The notes below the pieces were generated by a model. That model had not been told where the DNA came from. It was given only the letters and a program-made list of their open reading frames with translations, and did not search any database. DNA of 10,827 nt, from NCBI GenBank assembly GCA_947173865.1, contig CAMWGS010000046.1, forward strand, positions 1 through 10,827, in the 5' to 3' direction. Below, piece after piece: positions 1-6,730 of the stretch. Each line of letters starts with the position of its first letter. The stretch's first letter is position 1. The translations under genes and the position numbers were made by a program. Source of the DNA: an uncultured Ruminococcus sp. GTDB lineage: Bacteria; Bacillota; Clostridia; Oscillospirales; Ruminococcaceae.

Positions 1-357
1 TGTTGCGGGAACGCCTAAATCTTTTGTCGGCTGTCTGAGTCCGAAAAGTCCGATTATATTTGAAATTCCTATATATATAAGGAACGTTTCAAGAATGGGC
101 AGGTATTTTTTACCTTTCGGACCGAGTATTTCCAGAAAGAAATTATTCATCCAGTTTATGCCGATTTCAAGCAGGCACTGAGCCCCTGTAGGTACGGTTT
201 TAAGTTTTCTGACCAGCAGAACCGAAGCAAGAACCAAAACCGCCATTATTACCCATGTTATTACGCAAGATTCGGGAACGGGTATTCCGCCGAAAACCGG
301 TATTGTAAAGGCAACACGGCATTCAAGTTCCTCCATAAGTTTTTCTGCAATATCCAT
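1..357 (-). CDS. atpB: ATP synthase F0 subunit a, N-terminal part (runs off left edge)
   Basis: This is the first 119 codons of subunit a of the F-type ATP synthase, the membrane subunit that forms the proton or sodium half-channels next to the c-ring. The reading frame starts MDIAEKLMEELECRVAF. A hydrophobic helix follows (about residues 33-49), then VPTGAQCLLEIGINW, and then the segment SNIIGLFGLRQPTKDLG near residues 99-115, which is characteristic of subunit a. The C-terminal half with the essential arginine lies outside the window. The ATG at 357 is chosen because AGAAGGTG (minus strand, about 364-371) sits upstream as an SD. The gene is preceded by a promoter at 496-524 and a leader hairpin at 391-422, so it probably begins the atp operon. 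The family call rests on recalled motif similarity. Confidence 0.88.
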   Translation of the reverse strand, partial: MDIAEKLMEELECRVAFTIPVFGGIPVPESCVITWVIMAVLVLASVLLVRKLKTVPTGAQCLLEIGINWMNNFFLEILGPKGKKYLPILETFLIYIGISNIIGLFGLRQPTKDLGVPAT

Positions 358-360
358 TTA

Positions 361-411
361 TCACACCTTCTTTCTCATAAAAATAAAGAAAACGGAGACA
401 GCACATGGCAT
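361..411 (-). other. Possible 16-codon leader peptide upstream of atpB
   Basis: On the minus strand an ATG at 411 opens a short frame, MPCAVSVFFIFMRKKV, that stops with TGA at 361-363. A TAA triplet separates it from the atpB ATG at 357. A GGAG lies four bases upstream of this ATG. The first arm of the hairpin at 391-422 contains that SD, and codons 1-7 run through its loop and second arm. A translating ribosome would therefore prevent the hairpin, and the hairpin would hide the SD. This geometry suggests leader-peptide control of atpB, but so short a frame can occur by chance. Confidence 0.22.
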
Positions 412-422
412 AAATCTCCGTT
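379..422 (-). terminator. Rho-independent terminator or attenuator hairpin before atpB
   Basis: On the minus strand an 8-bp perfect stem (AACGGAGA at 422-415 with TCTCCGTT at 398-391, loop of 16) is followed by the U-rich tract TTCTTTATTTTT. This has the form of an intrinsic terminator. It lies 140 bases downstream of the coiled-coil gene and could end the glycan operon transcript. It also lies inside the leader between the promoter at 496-524 and atpB, so it could attenuate atpB. Confidence 0.6.
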
Positions 423-495
423 GATTTTGTCAAAATAAGCACTGCAAAAGCAGATGAAACAACTACTGCATTAGCTGTATTTTACCGTCCTTAAT

Positions 496-524
496 ATAAT
501 ATAACAAAATTTTCACAAAGTCAA
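496..524 (-). promoter_or_regulatory. Sigma-A type promoter facing atpB
   Basis: The minus strand reads TTGACT (524-519), a 17-nt spacer, then TATTAT (501-496). This is five of six matches at each element with ideal spacing. Transcription would start near 489 and give a leader of about 130 nt before the atpB ATG. Confidence 0.6.
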
Positions 525-561
525 TAGTCAAATTGAAAATTTCACATTTCAAACAAAAATT

Positions 562-978
562 TTATTCTGAACTTTTATCGGTTGTACTGTTTTCTGCAAT
601 GGCAATTGCTTTGTTCAGTCGGTCAACGGCACTTGTGTTTAATTTTGAAGCAAGTCTCACACGGTCAAGCTCTGCTTTAAGTGCTTTAAGTTCGGCAGTA
701 ACGGCTTTCATGGCGTTTGAATGTTCGGAATTAATCTTGTTTACTGCTTCAATGTGCTTGTCCGCAAGCCTGTGCAGAGTATCGGTCATCTGCACCTGCT
801 GGTCCTCAAGAAAACACACTCTTTTTATAAGGTCGTTTACGTTGGCGGCAAGCATTGTGTTTGCGTTGTTCTGTTTTTCACCGAAATCTGTAAGCCGAGC
901 AGCAGTCTGAAAAGCGGAAATCTTTTCTTCTCCGTCAAAAGTTTTCATCTTTGCGTTTGTAAGCTTCATATCTGACAT
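562..978 (-). CDS. Coiled-coil hypothetical protein
   Basis: I do not recognise this 138-residue protein. It is soluble and strongly charged, with no signal peptide, membrane segment or catalytic motif that I can see. Residues 45 to about 125 look like one long amphipathic coiled coil, rich in Leu, Lys, Glu, Asn and Ala (for example AVTAELKALKAELDRVR). It is the last gene of the minus-strand glycan operon, 24 bases after rmd, and a GAAAGGA SD overlaps that gap. The spacing of about 13 bases to the ATG at 978 is long. A second Met at residue 4 has no better SD. No terminator separates it from rmd, so cotranscription is likely. A scaffold or adaptor role is possible but nothing in the sequence proves it. 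Confidence 0.65.
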   Translation of the reverse strand: MSDMKLTNAKMKTFDGEEKISAFQTAARLTDFGEKQNNANTMLAANVNDLIKRVCFLEDQQVQMTDTLHRLADKHIEAVNKINSEHSNAMKAVTAELKALKAELDRVRLASKLNTSAVDRLNKAIAIAENSTTDKSSE

Positions 979-1002
979 TTTTTCTTTTTTATCCTTTCTC
1001 TG

Positions 1003-1926
1003 TTAAATTTTTTTACGCCAGTGGTCAAGCGTATCTGAAACTGTCTTTTCAACGGAAATTTCAGCTTTCCAGCCTGTATCATCTGAAATTTCCGATACAT
1101 CGGGTTCTATAATCGGAATATCCGAAGCTCTCAGACGATTCGGGTCAATGCTGTGGACGATTTTTACTTCCGAAAGTCTGATAGCCGTATTAAGTATATA
1201 TTCTATGCTTACGGCTCTGCCACGTCCGACATTGTAGGTTTTTCCCGAAATTCCTTTTTCTCCGAGAAGTCTGTAAGCACGTACAATGTCACGTACATCG
1301 GTGAAGTCTCTTTTTGCAGATAGATTTCCCGTTGATATTTCGGGAGGTCTGAGACCCTTTTCAATTTCCGCAATCTGTTTGCAGAAGTCCGATATAACAA
1401 AAATTTCGGACTGTTCAGGTCCTGAATGGTTGAAAGCCCTCACAATTATAATATCCTTGTTGTATGCACGATGATATATTCTGCCAATCATTCCCGTGCA
1501 GACTTTTGAAACGGCATATATATTAGCAGGTTCAGGCGGTTCGCTTTCCTTTATCGGACAGGCATTTTCACGTATAAAGCCGTATTCTTCTCCCGAACCT
1601 ATAAGAATAAGTCTTGTATTGTCGGGGAGTGACTCCATGACATTTATTGAACCGATTATGTTTATTTCGGCGGTAAGCTGTGGTTTTTTCCATGATAACG
1701 CAACGGAACTCTGTGCCGCAAGATGATATACGATATCAGGCTGTATTTTATTTATAAGCTTTGATATATCGTCTTTCCGCATTATATCAAGTACGTGACG
1801 GAAACAGTCGTCTTTTATACTTTCAGACGGAAGATGTGTTGCGTGGACTTCATAACCGTAATTATTGAGTTCCCTTATAAGATAACCGCCGACAAATCCG
1901 CCTGCACCTATAATCAGTGCTTTCAT
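1003..1926 (-). CDS. rmd: GDP-4-keto-6-deoxy-D-mannose reductase (GDP-D-rhamnose synthesis)
   Basis: This 307-residue protein is an extended short-chain dehydrogenase of the NAD(P)-dependent epimerase/dehydratase family. The nucleotide-binding loop GAGGFVG is at residues 7-13. The strand ending YHLAAQSSV is near 67-75, SGEEYG at 111-116, and the catalytic pair YAVSK gives Tyr137 and Lys141. Downstream, FNHSGPEQS (165-173), ISDFCKQIAEIEKG (178-191) and NLSAKRDFTDVRDIVRAY (201-218) resemble Rmd enzymes, which reduce the 4-keto group to give GDP-D-rhamnose. GDP-fucose synthase is less likely because its typical N-terminal and catalytic signatures are not seen. A related 6-deoxy-talose enzyme cannot be excluded. 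The start overlaps the stop of the upstream glycosyltransferase as ATGA. The gmd gene that supplies its substrate is in the same operon. Confidence 0.8.
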   Translation of the reverse strand: MKALIIGAGGFVGGYLIRELNNYGYEVHATHLPSESIKDDCFRHVLDIMRKDDISKLINKIQPDIVYHLAAQSSVALSWKKPQLTAEINIIGSINVMESLPDNTRLILIGSGEEYGFIRENACPIKESEPPEPANIYAVSKVCTGMIGRIYHRAYNKDIIIVRAFNHSGPEQSEIFVISDFCKQIAEIEKGLRPPEISTGNLSAKRDFTDVRDIVRAYRLLGEKGISGKTYNVGRGRAVSIEYILNTAIRLSEVKIVHSIDPNRLRASDIPIIEPDVSEISDDTGWKAEISVEKTVSDTLDHWRKKI

Positions 1927-3062
1927 AGATTCACCTCACCTGACAATATTCTGTAAAGTCTTTTTATAATTATTTTTTCATTAAATTCCGTCATAACTCT
2001 TTCATGTGCGGATTTTCCGAGCTTTTTACGGACATTCTTATTCCTGCAAAGTAATTCAATGGCTTCCGCAAGCTGTCTGTGTTTTTTCGGCTGAACCGTA
2101 AGACCTGTTTTTCCGTGAATACTCACATAAGGCACACCCGACGACAGACGTGTATTTATTACGGGTTTTCCGTAAATCATGGCTTCAAGCTGTACTATGC
2201 CGAAAGCCTCGCTTCTTTCCACCGACGGCAGTACAAATATATCACAGTCCGCATAAGCCTGTTTAAGCTGTTCTTCGGGCAGAAAGCCCAAAAAATGTAC
2301 TCTGTCCGAAATATTGTATTTACATACTTTTTCTTTCAGTTCATTTTCAAGAACACCCGTTCCGGCTATAAATAATTCACAGTTATAATTGACCCTGCGG
2401 ATTGCTTTTATAAGCACGTCAACGCCCTTATAATAGACAAGCCGTCCCGTGAAAAATATCTTTATACAGTCGGGATTTGTTGCTTTTTCCTTAAGAAACT
2501 GAGTTTTCTGAATGTTAATATATTCTTCGGTATTGAGACCATAGGGGAGTATTCTGCATTTACAGCGGTATTTTGGCAAAAATTCAGAGCCGTTTATATG
2601 TCCCTCAGTTGCGGTAAGAATACAGTCGGCACGGTCAAGCAGATATTTAAGCAGAGGTTTGTAGAACATCAGAAGCTTTTTCTGTTTTACTATGTCGCTG
2701 TGCCACGATACTATAACTTTTCCCTTGTACCCCGAAAGAAGCAACGCCAAATCGGCAAGCGGAAAAGGTACGTGTATGTGAACTATGTCGGCATTTTCGG
2801 ACATCTTACGGAAAAGACTGAGAAATGACAACGACAGCGGACATGAAAAATATGTCCCTGTACTTCCTGCACGGATAAGTTTTACGCCGTTTATGTTTTC
2901 AAAGTATGTTTTTCCCCGACCGTCACGGCATACAAGTGTCCGCACTTCGATATTTCTGTATTTTCCGAGTTCTTCGGAATATTGCTTCACAAGTGTTTCA
3001 ATACCGCCCGTATGCGGAAAATAAGCCTTGTTTACTTCAAGTATACGGATTTTTCTATTCAT
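1923..3062 (-). CDS. GT4 family glycosyltransferase (mannosyl- or D-rhamnosyltransferase candidate)
   Basis: This 379-residue GT-B fold retaining glycosyltransferase should act at the inner face of the membrane, adding a sugar from a nucleotide donor to the lipid-linked glycan. The N-terminal acceptor domain begins MNRKIRILEVNKAYFPHTGG, with the Gly-Gly-Ile-Glu loop at 19-22. The C-terminal donor domain has FFTGRLVYYKG (203-213), LFIAGTG (230-236) and the EX7E motif with Glu285 and Glu293 in SEAFGIVQLEAM. SGVPYVSIHGKTGLTV (308-323) is a segment common in O-antigen mannosyltransferases. I chose ATG 3062 because AGGGAG lies eight bases upstream and family similarity begins there. The frame stays open to an ATG at 3140, but that stretch overlaps the previous gene. 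Given gmd and rmd nearby, GDP-mannose or GDP-D-rhamnose is the likely donor. This is an inference. Confidence 0.85.
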   Translation of the reverse strand: MNRKIRILEVNKAYFPHTGGIETLVKQYSEELGKYRNIEVRTLVCRDGRGKTYFENINGVKLIRAGSTGTYFSCPLSLSFLSLFRKMSENADIVHIHVPFPLADLALLLSGYKGKVIVSWHSDIVKQKKLLMFYKPLLKYLLDRADCILTATEGHINGSEFLPKYRCKCRILPYGLNTEEYINIQKTQFLKEKATNPDCIKIFFTGRLVYYKGVDVLIKAIRRVNYNCELFIAGTGVLENELKEKVCKYNISDRVHFLGFLPEEQLKQAYADCDIFVLPSVERSEAFGIVQLEAMIYGKPVINTRLSSGVPYVSIHGKTGLTVQPKKHRQLAEAIELLCRNKNVRKKLGKSAHERVMTEFNEKIIIKRLYRILSGEVNL

Positions 3063-4203
3063 CAGCAAGCTCCCTGTAGACCTCATAAAGCTTTTCGGCA
3101 GATTTTTCCCACGTGAACATTTTTGAACGTTCAAGACCACGACGGCTTAAATTTTTTCGCAAATCGGGACTTTTATAAAGCCTGTAAAGTCCCTTTGCAA
3201 TGTCCCTGACGGAGTATGCGTCGCATATAACGGCACAGTCTCCCGTTACTTCGGGTAGTGAAGCTTCACCCGATGCTAAGACAGGTACACCACAAGCCAT
3301 AGCTTCAAGCGGTGGCATTCCAAAGCCCTCATACAATGACGGAAAAACAAATGCCGTTGCACCACAAATTAACGGTGTCATATATTCTGACGGCACGTAC
3401 TTTGTGAAAATTACCTGTTTTTCAAGTCTCAGCTTTTTCACAAGTGCAAAAATATCATCGTAAAGCCAACCATTAGCACCTGCAAGAACAAGTTTAGGCG
3501 GATTCTTTACGTGTTGTGTGAAAACATTATAGGCTCTTATCAGGCGGACTAAATTCTTGCGTGGTTCGATAGTCCCGACATACAGAAAATAATCCCCCTC
3601 TATTTCAAGGGATTTCTTTGCTTTGTCAATTGTTTCGGGATTTTTGCACGGTCTGAATCTCTCACAGTCCACACCGCACGGCACTACACGTATTTTTTCG
3701 GTATATTCGGGAAAATATCTGATAATCTCCCTTTTTGAGAATTCTGAGTCAGTCACTATAATGTCGGCACGTTTCATTGACTTTTTCAGACCTGCTTCAA
3801 GCATGAATCTTGTGCGACCTCTTACAGTTTCGGGAAAAGCTTTGTACACCATGTCATGAACCGTAACGACTTTTTTCCCATGTACAAAGGGTGGTACTAT
3901 ATAGTTGAAAAAATGTGTTATATCGGAATTTTTTCCGAAAAAGAACGAGTACGGTACGGGCAGAAAAGTTGAAACGGCTCTGTACAGATATCCCGAAAAG
4001 TCCGAATAATTGAGAGTTATGTTGTTTCCTGCAAAACTACGTGCTTTTTCGGTACGTTCATTTTTTCCGCTTGTAAAGAAACTGTATTCATAATTATTTT
4101 CGGGGAAAAGTTTTGCAACCGTCTGTGTCTGTCCGACTTCGCACCAGCCTATTCCCGTGATTTTATCGGCGATTATCGGAACAGCGTCAAAAGTTATATT
4201 CAA
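3055..4203 (-). CDS. GT4 family glycosyltransferase
   Basis: This is a 382-residue GT-B glycosyltransferase. The N-terminal domain has TGIG (16-19), a loop near residues 110-120 containing TVHDMVY, and DSEFSKREI (152-160). The donor domain has YVGTIEPRKN (208-217), LVLAGANGW (238-246) and FPSLYEGFGMPPLEAMACG (287-305), with the EX7E residues Glu292 and Glu300. This pattern is common in mannosyl- and rhamnosyltransferases of O-antigen and exopolysaccharide loci. The start is TTG at 4203, and no ATG lies nearby in frame. Its SD is the run of seven Gs at 4211-4217, inside the last codons of the preceding gene. The last 8 bases overlap the next glycosyltransferase gene, and the stop is TAG. It probably adds mannose or D-rhamnose to the growing glycan, but donor and linkage cannot be read from sequence. 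Confidence 0.85.
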   Translation of the reverse strand: MNITFDAVPIIADKITGIGWCEVGQTQTVAKLFPENNYEYSFFTSGKNERTEKARSFAGNNITLNYSDFSGYLYRAVSTFLPVPYSFFFGKNSDITHFFNYIVPPFVHGKKVVTVHDMVYKAFPETVRGRTRFMLEAGLKKSMKRADIIVTDSEFSKREIIRYFPEYTEKIRVVPCGVDCERFRPCKNPETIDKAKKSLEIEGDYFLYVGTIEPRKNLVRLIRAYNVFTQHVKNPPKLVLAGANGWLYDDIFALVKKLRLEKQVIFTKYVPSEYMTPLICGATAFVFPSLYEGFGMPPLEAMACGVPVLASGEASLPEVTGDCAVICDAYSVRDIAKGLYRLYKSPDLRKNLSRRGLERSKMFTWEKSAEKLYEVYRELADE

Positions 4204-4204
4204 A

Positions 4205-4531
4205 TCAAATCCCCCCCGTGAGACTAATTATCAGGTAAACAAGCCATGCTCCCGACAATAAGACAAAAAATATATTTGCGTGTGTTGTTCTGCGACAATA
4301 TTCGTATATCTTACGGCTTCTGTTATCATCTGTGAAAAATCCGGTTTTTTTCAGATAACTGAATTGTCTTGAAAATTTTATTGTGTCTTTAACATTTTTA
4401 AGAAAAAGAATCACGAATGCACCCATAAAAGATACTAAAAACGGTATGTCACTGCCGTCAAAAACCAGTGCATAAAGGAGTGTTGTGACAATTATAAATA
4501 AAACAAGAAAAATCTTCCATGTATTTTTCAA
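4205..4531 (-). CDS. Small integral membrane protein, unknown function
   Basis: This 108-residue protein is not a family I recognise. Three hydrophobic segments at about 5-23, 28-44 and 85-104 are separated by a basic, Tyr-rich segment (45-84, with KNVKDTIKFSRQ and RKIYEYCRRTTH). It should sit in the cytoplasmic membrane with the charged stretch probably inside. The start is TTG at 4531 with AGAAGGA about 12 bases upstream, a slightly long spacing. It lies between gmd and the first GT4 gene and ends one base before that gene's TTG. Its last Thr-Gly-Gly-Ile codons contain a G7 tract that is also the SD of the next gene. Its position suggests a membrane partner for glycan assembly. It is too small to be a flippase or polymerase. 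Confidence 0.65.
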   Translation of the reverse strand: MKNTWKIFLVLFIIVTTLLYALVFDGSDIPFLVSFMGAFVILFLKNVKDTIKFSRQFSYLKKTGFFTDDNRSRKIYEYCRRTTHANIFFVLLSGAWLVYLIISLTGGI

Positions 4532-4584
4532 AAATGTCTTTATTCCTTCTGATTTATAGACAATATATATCAGTCTACAAATAA

Positions 4585-5643
4585 TTAAGAGTGTTGCTGT
4601 ATATCCTGCAAAGTTATATAGTATTTTCGTTTTCCCGACTTGATTAAATCCATGTCGTTTTTAACCATTCTTTCAACGAGCTGTGAGAAAGAAATCTCAC
4701 GTTTCCAGCCGAGATTTTTTTCGGCTTTTGCAGGATTTCCAAGAAGTATGTCAACCTCTGCGGGACGGAAGAATTTTTTGTTTACTTTTACAACAGTCTT
4801 TCCGTCAGCCTTGTTTATGCCGATTTCGTCAATTCCCTGACCCTGCCATTCGATTTCGATTCCTGCATGACGGAAAGCAGTTTCAGCAAATTCACGGACT
4901 GTACGTGTTTCATTTGTGGCAATAACATAGTCGTCGGGTTTGTCCTGCTGTAACATAAGCCACATAGCCTTTACATAGTCTTTTGAGTGTCCCCAGTCAC
5001 GCTTTGAATCGAGGTTCCCGAGTTCAACGCACTCTTTAAGTCCGAGACTTATCTCAACTGCTGACTTTGTGATTTTTCTTGTTACAAACTCAACACCACG
5101 TCTTTCGCTTTCGTGATTGAACAGAATACCCGAGCAGGCGAAAAGTCCGTAGCTTTCACGGTAGTTCTTTGTAATCCAGTGACCGTAAAGCTTTGCAACG
5201 CCGTAAGGACTTCTGGGATAGAAAGGTGTTGTTTCGGTCTGCGGGATTTCCTGAACAAGTCCGAACATTTCAGAAGTTGAAGCCTGATAGAATTTAGCTT
5301 CGGGTTTCACTATGCGGATAGCTTCGAGCATATTTGTGACACCTAAAGCGTCGATTTCGGCGGTACTCAGAGGAGTGTCCCAGCTTGTCGCAACAAAGGA
5401 CTGTGCTGCGAGATTGTAAACTTCGTCAGCCTGAGAGATTTTCATTGCGGATATCAAGGAAACGGGGTCTGTCATGTCGGCATAGATGAGGTTTACATTG
5501 TCTTTGAGATGTTCAATGTTGCCATAGTCAACGGTGGCCTTACGTCTCCATATACCGTAAACATTATAGCCTTTTTCGAGCAGGAGTTCGGCAAGATAAG
5601 AACCGTCCTGACCTGTTATACCTGTGATGAGTGCATTTTTCAT
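4585..5643 (-). CDS. gmd: GDP-mannose 4,6-dehydratase
   Basis: This 352-residue cytoplasmic enzyme of the extended SDR family converts GDP-D-mannose to GDP-4-keto-6-deoxy-D-mannose. The coenzyme loop is TGITGQDGSYL from residue 7. YNLAAQSFVATSW (76-88) is the family core. The catalytic residues align as Thr123 and Glu125 in STSEMFG, and Tyr147 and Lys151 in YGVAK. SGILFNHESERRG (171-183) and GNLDSKRDWGHSKDYV (209-224) are Gmd signatures. Length fits the family. The ATG at 5643 has AAAGGAGA eight bases upstream. It lies 22 bases after manC and feeds rmd at the end of the operon. No gene for another GDP-sugar branch, such as GDP-fucose, GDP-colitose or GDP-perosamine, is in the window, so D-rhamnose is the favoured end product. 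Confidence 0.95.
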   Translation of the reverse strand: MKNALITGITGQDGSYLAELLLEKGYNVYGIWRRKATVDYGNIEHLKDNVNLIYADMTDPVSLISAMKISQADEVYNLAAQSFVATSWDTPLSTAEIDALGVTNMLEAIRIVKPEAKFYQASTSEMFGLVQEIPQTETTPFYPRSPYGVAKLYGHWITKNYRESYGLFACSGILFNHESERRGVEFVTRKITKSAVEISLGLKECVELGNLDSKRDWGHSKDYVKAMWLMLQQDKPDDYVIATNETRTVREFAETAFRHAGIEIEWQGQGIDEIGINKADGKTVVKVNKKFFRPAEVDILLGNPAKAEKNLGWKREISFSQLVERMVKNDMDLIKSGKRKYYITLQDIQQHS

Positions 5644-5665
5644 AAATAAGTCTCCTTTGTTTTAT

Positions 5666-6730
5666 CTAAATAAGTTCTGTGCGGTTGTTTTCCTTAAGAC
5701 GTGCGATAATTTTCTTTACGTCCTGAGTGTTGTTCTTTGAGCATACAAGGACTGCGTCGTCTGTGTCTACAATAATAATATCCTCAACGCCTACAGCGGC
5801 AACAAGACGTTTTCCACCACATATTGTGGTGCGTTCACAGTTTTCGGCTATAACGTCGCCCTCGATATAGTTACGGTTGTCGTCGGTTTCGTTGATTCTC
5901 TCGACGGCAAGCCAGTTTCCAACGTCGTCCCAGCCGAAACTTCCGGGTATTGTGTATATGTCGGATGCTTTTTCCATGATGCCGAAATCAATTGATTCCG
6001 ACGGAAAAGCTTTGTATTCACTTTCAAGAACCGTTTCAAAACTGTCCGTTCCGAAAGCCTCACCGATTTTTTCCGCACCTGTATAAACTTCGGGCATGAA
6101 GTTCCTGAAACATTCCTCAATAGCCGAAACCTGCCATACAAACATCCCGCTGTTCCAGAGATATTTTCCTGACGAGAGATATTTTTTTGCTGTGCGAAGG
6201 TCGGGCTTTTCAACAAACTTTTCCACTTTGTAGGCATTTCCCGATTCTTCTCCGAAATTTATATATCCGTAGCCTGTTTCCGCATACGACGGCGTTATAC
6301 CTATCGTTACAAGATTGTTGTCTTCGGTAGCCTTGACAATGGCGTTGCAGAGAGTTCTTGTATAGATATTTTCGTATTTGATTAAATGGTCCGACGGCAG
6401 AACAAGCATGACTGCATTTTCATATTTACGCTTTATCATTGCCGAAGCAAAAGCTATACACGGAGCTGTATTACGTGCATACGGTTCTGCAAGAATGTTT
6501 TCGTCGGGAATTTCGGGTAACTGTTCCTTTACAAGATTTCGGTATTCCTCGTTTGTCACTATGAAAATATCTTCCGTCTGAACAATCGGACTTATTCGTT
6601 TTACTGTTTTCTGAATCATTGTTTCACCGTCACCTGTAAGTGAAAGAAACTGTTTCGGGTGTGAAGTTCTGCTTTTCGGCCAGAAACGTTCACCTTTTCC
6701 GCCTGCCATTATAACTGCTGTAATTTTCAT
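5666..6730 (-). CDS. manC: Mannose-1-phosphate guanylyltransferase, short form
   Basis: This 354-residue nucleotidyltransferase makes GDP-mannose from GTP and mannose-1-phosphate. The pyrophosphorylase signature AGGKGERFWPKSR begins at residue 9. EPYARNTAP (82-90), PSDH (112-115), TGYGYI (152-157), KFVEKP (171-176), LWNSGMF (191-197), SIDFGIMEK (246-254) and GWDDVGNW (266-273) follow in the expected order. The protein lacks the C-terminal cupin phosphomannose isomerase domain of the bifunctional enzymes. Mannose-6-phosphate isomerase and phosphomannomutase must therefore come from elsewhere. The ATG at 6730 overlaps the stop of the upstream phosphotransferase gene as ATGA, with GAGGAGA upstream. 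The stop is TAG. It is the first enzyme of the GDP-D-rhamnose branch. Confidence 0.93.
   Translation of the reverse strand: MKITAVIMAGGKGERFWPKSRTSHPKQFLSLTGDGETMIQKTVKRISPIVQTEDIFIVTNEEYRNLVKEQLPEIPDENILAEPYARNTAPCIAFASAMIKRKYENAVMLVLPSDHLIKYENIYTRTLCNAIVKATEDNNLVTIGITPSYAETGYGYINFGEESGNAYKVEKFVEKPDLRTAKKYLSSGKYLWNSGMFVWQVSAIEECFRNFMPEVYTGAEKIGEAFGTDSFETVLESEYKAFPSESIDFGIMEKASDIYTIPGSFGWDDVGNWLAVERINETDDNRNYIEGDVIAENCERTTICGGKRLVAAVGVEDIIIVDTDDAVLVCSKNNTQDVKKIIARLKENNRTELI

Noticed and set aside
533..910. Plus-strand open frame of 125 codons opposite the coiled-coil gene
   Set aside because: Composition is Ser/Phe/Leu/Ala-rich in the manner of an antisense shadow and no SD precedes it. The minus-strand frame gives a coherent coiled-coil protein with an SD and operon context.
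3063..3140. N-terminal extension of the second GT4 protein to an ATG at 3140
   Set aside because: It would overlap the previous gene by 86 bases, the extra residues do not look like a GT4 N-terminus, and a good SD lies just before ATG 3062.
4532..4584. Internal promoter (TTGTAG, 16 nt, TATAAA) and a 5-bp TAGAC/GTCTA hairpin between gmd and the small membrane gene
   Set aside because: Both match poorly and the region is AT-rich. Not supported enough to list.
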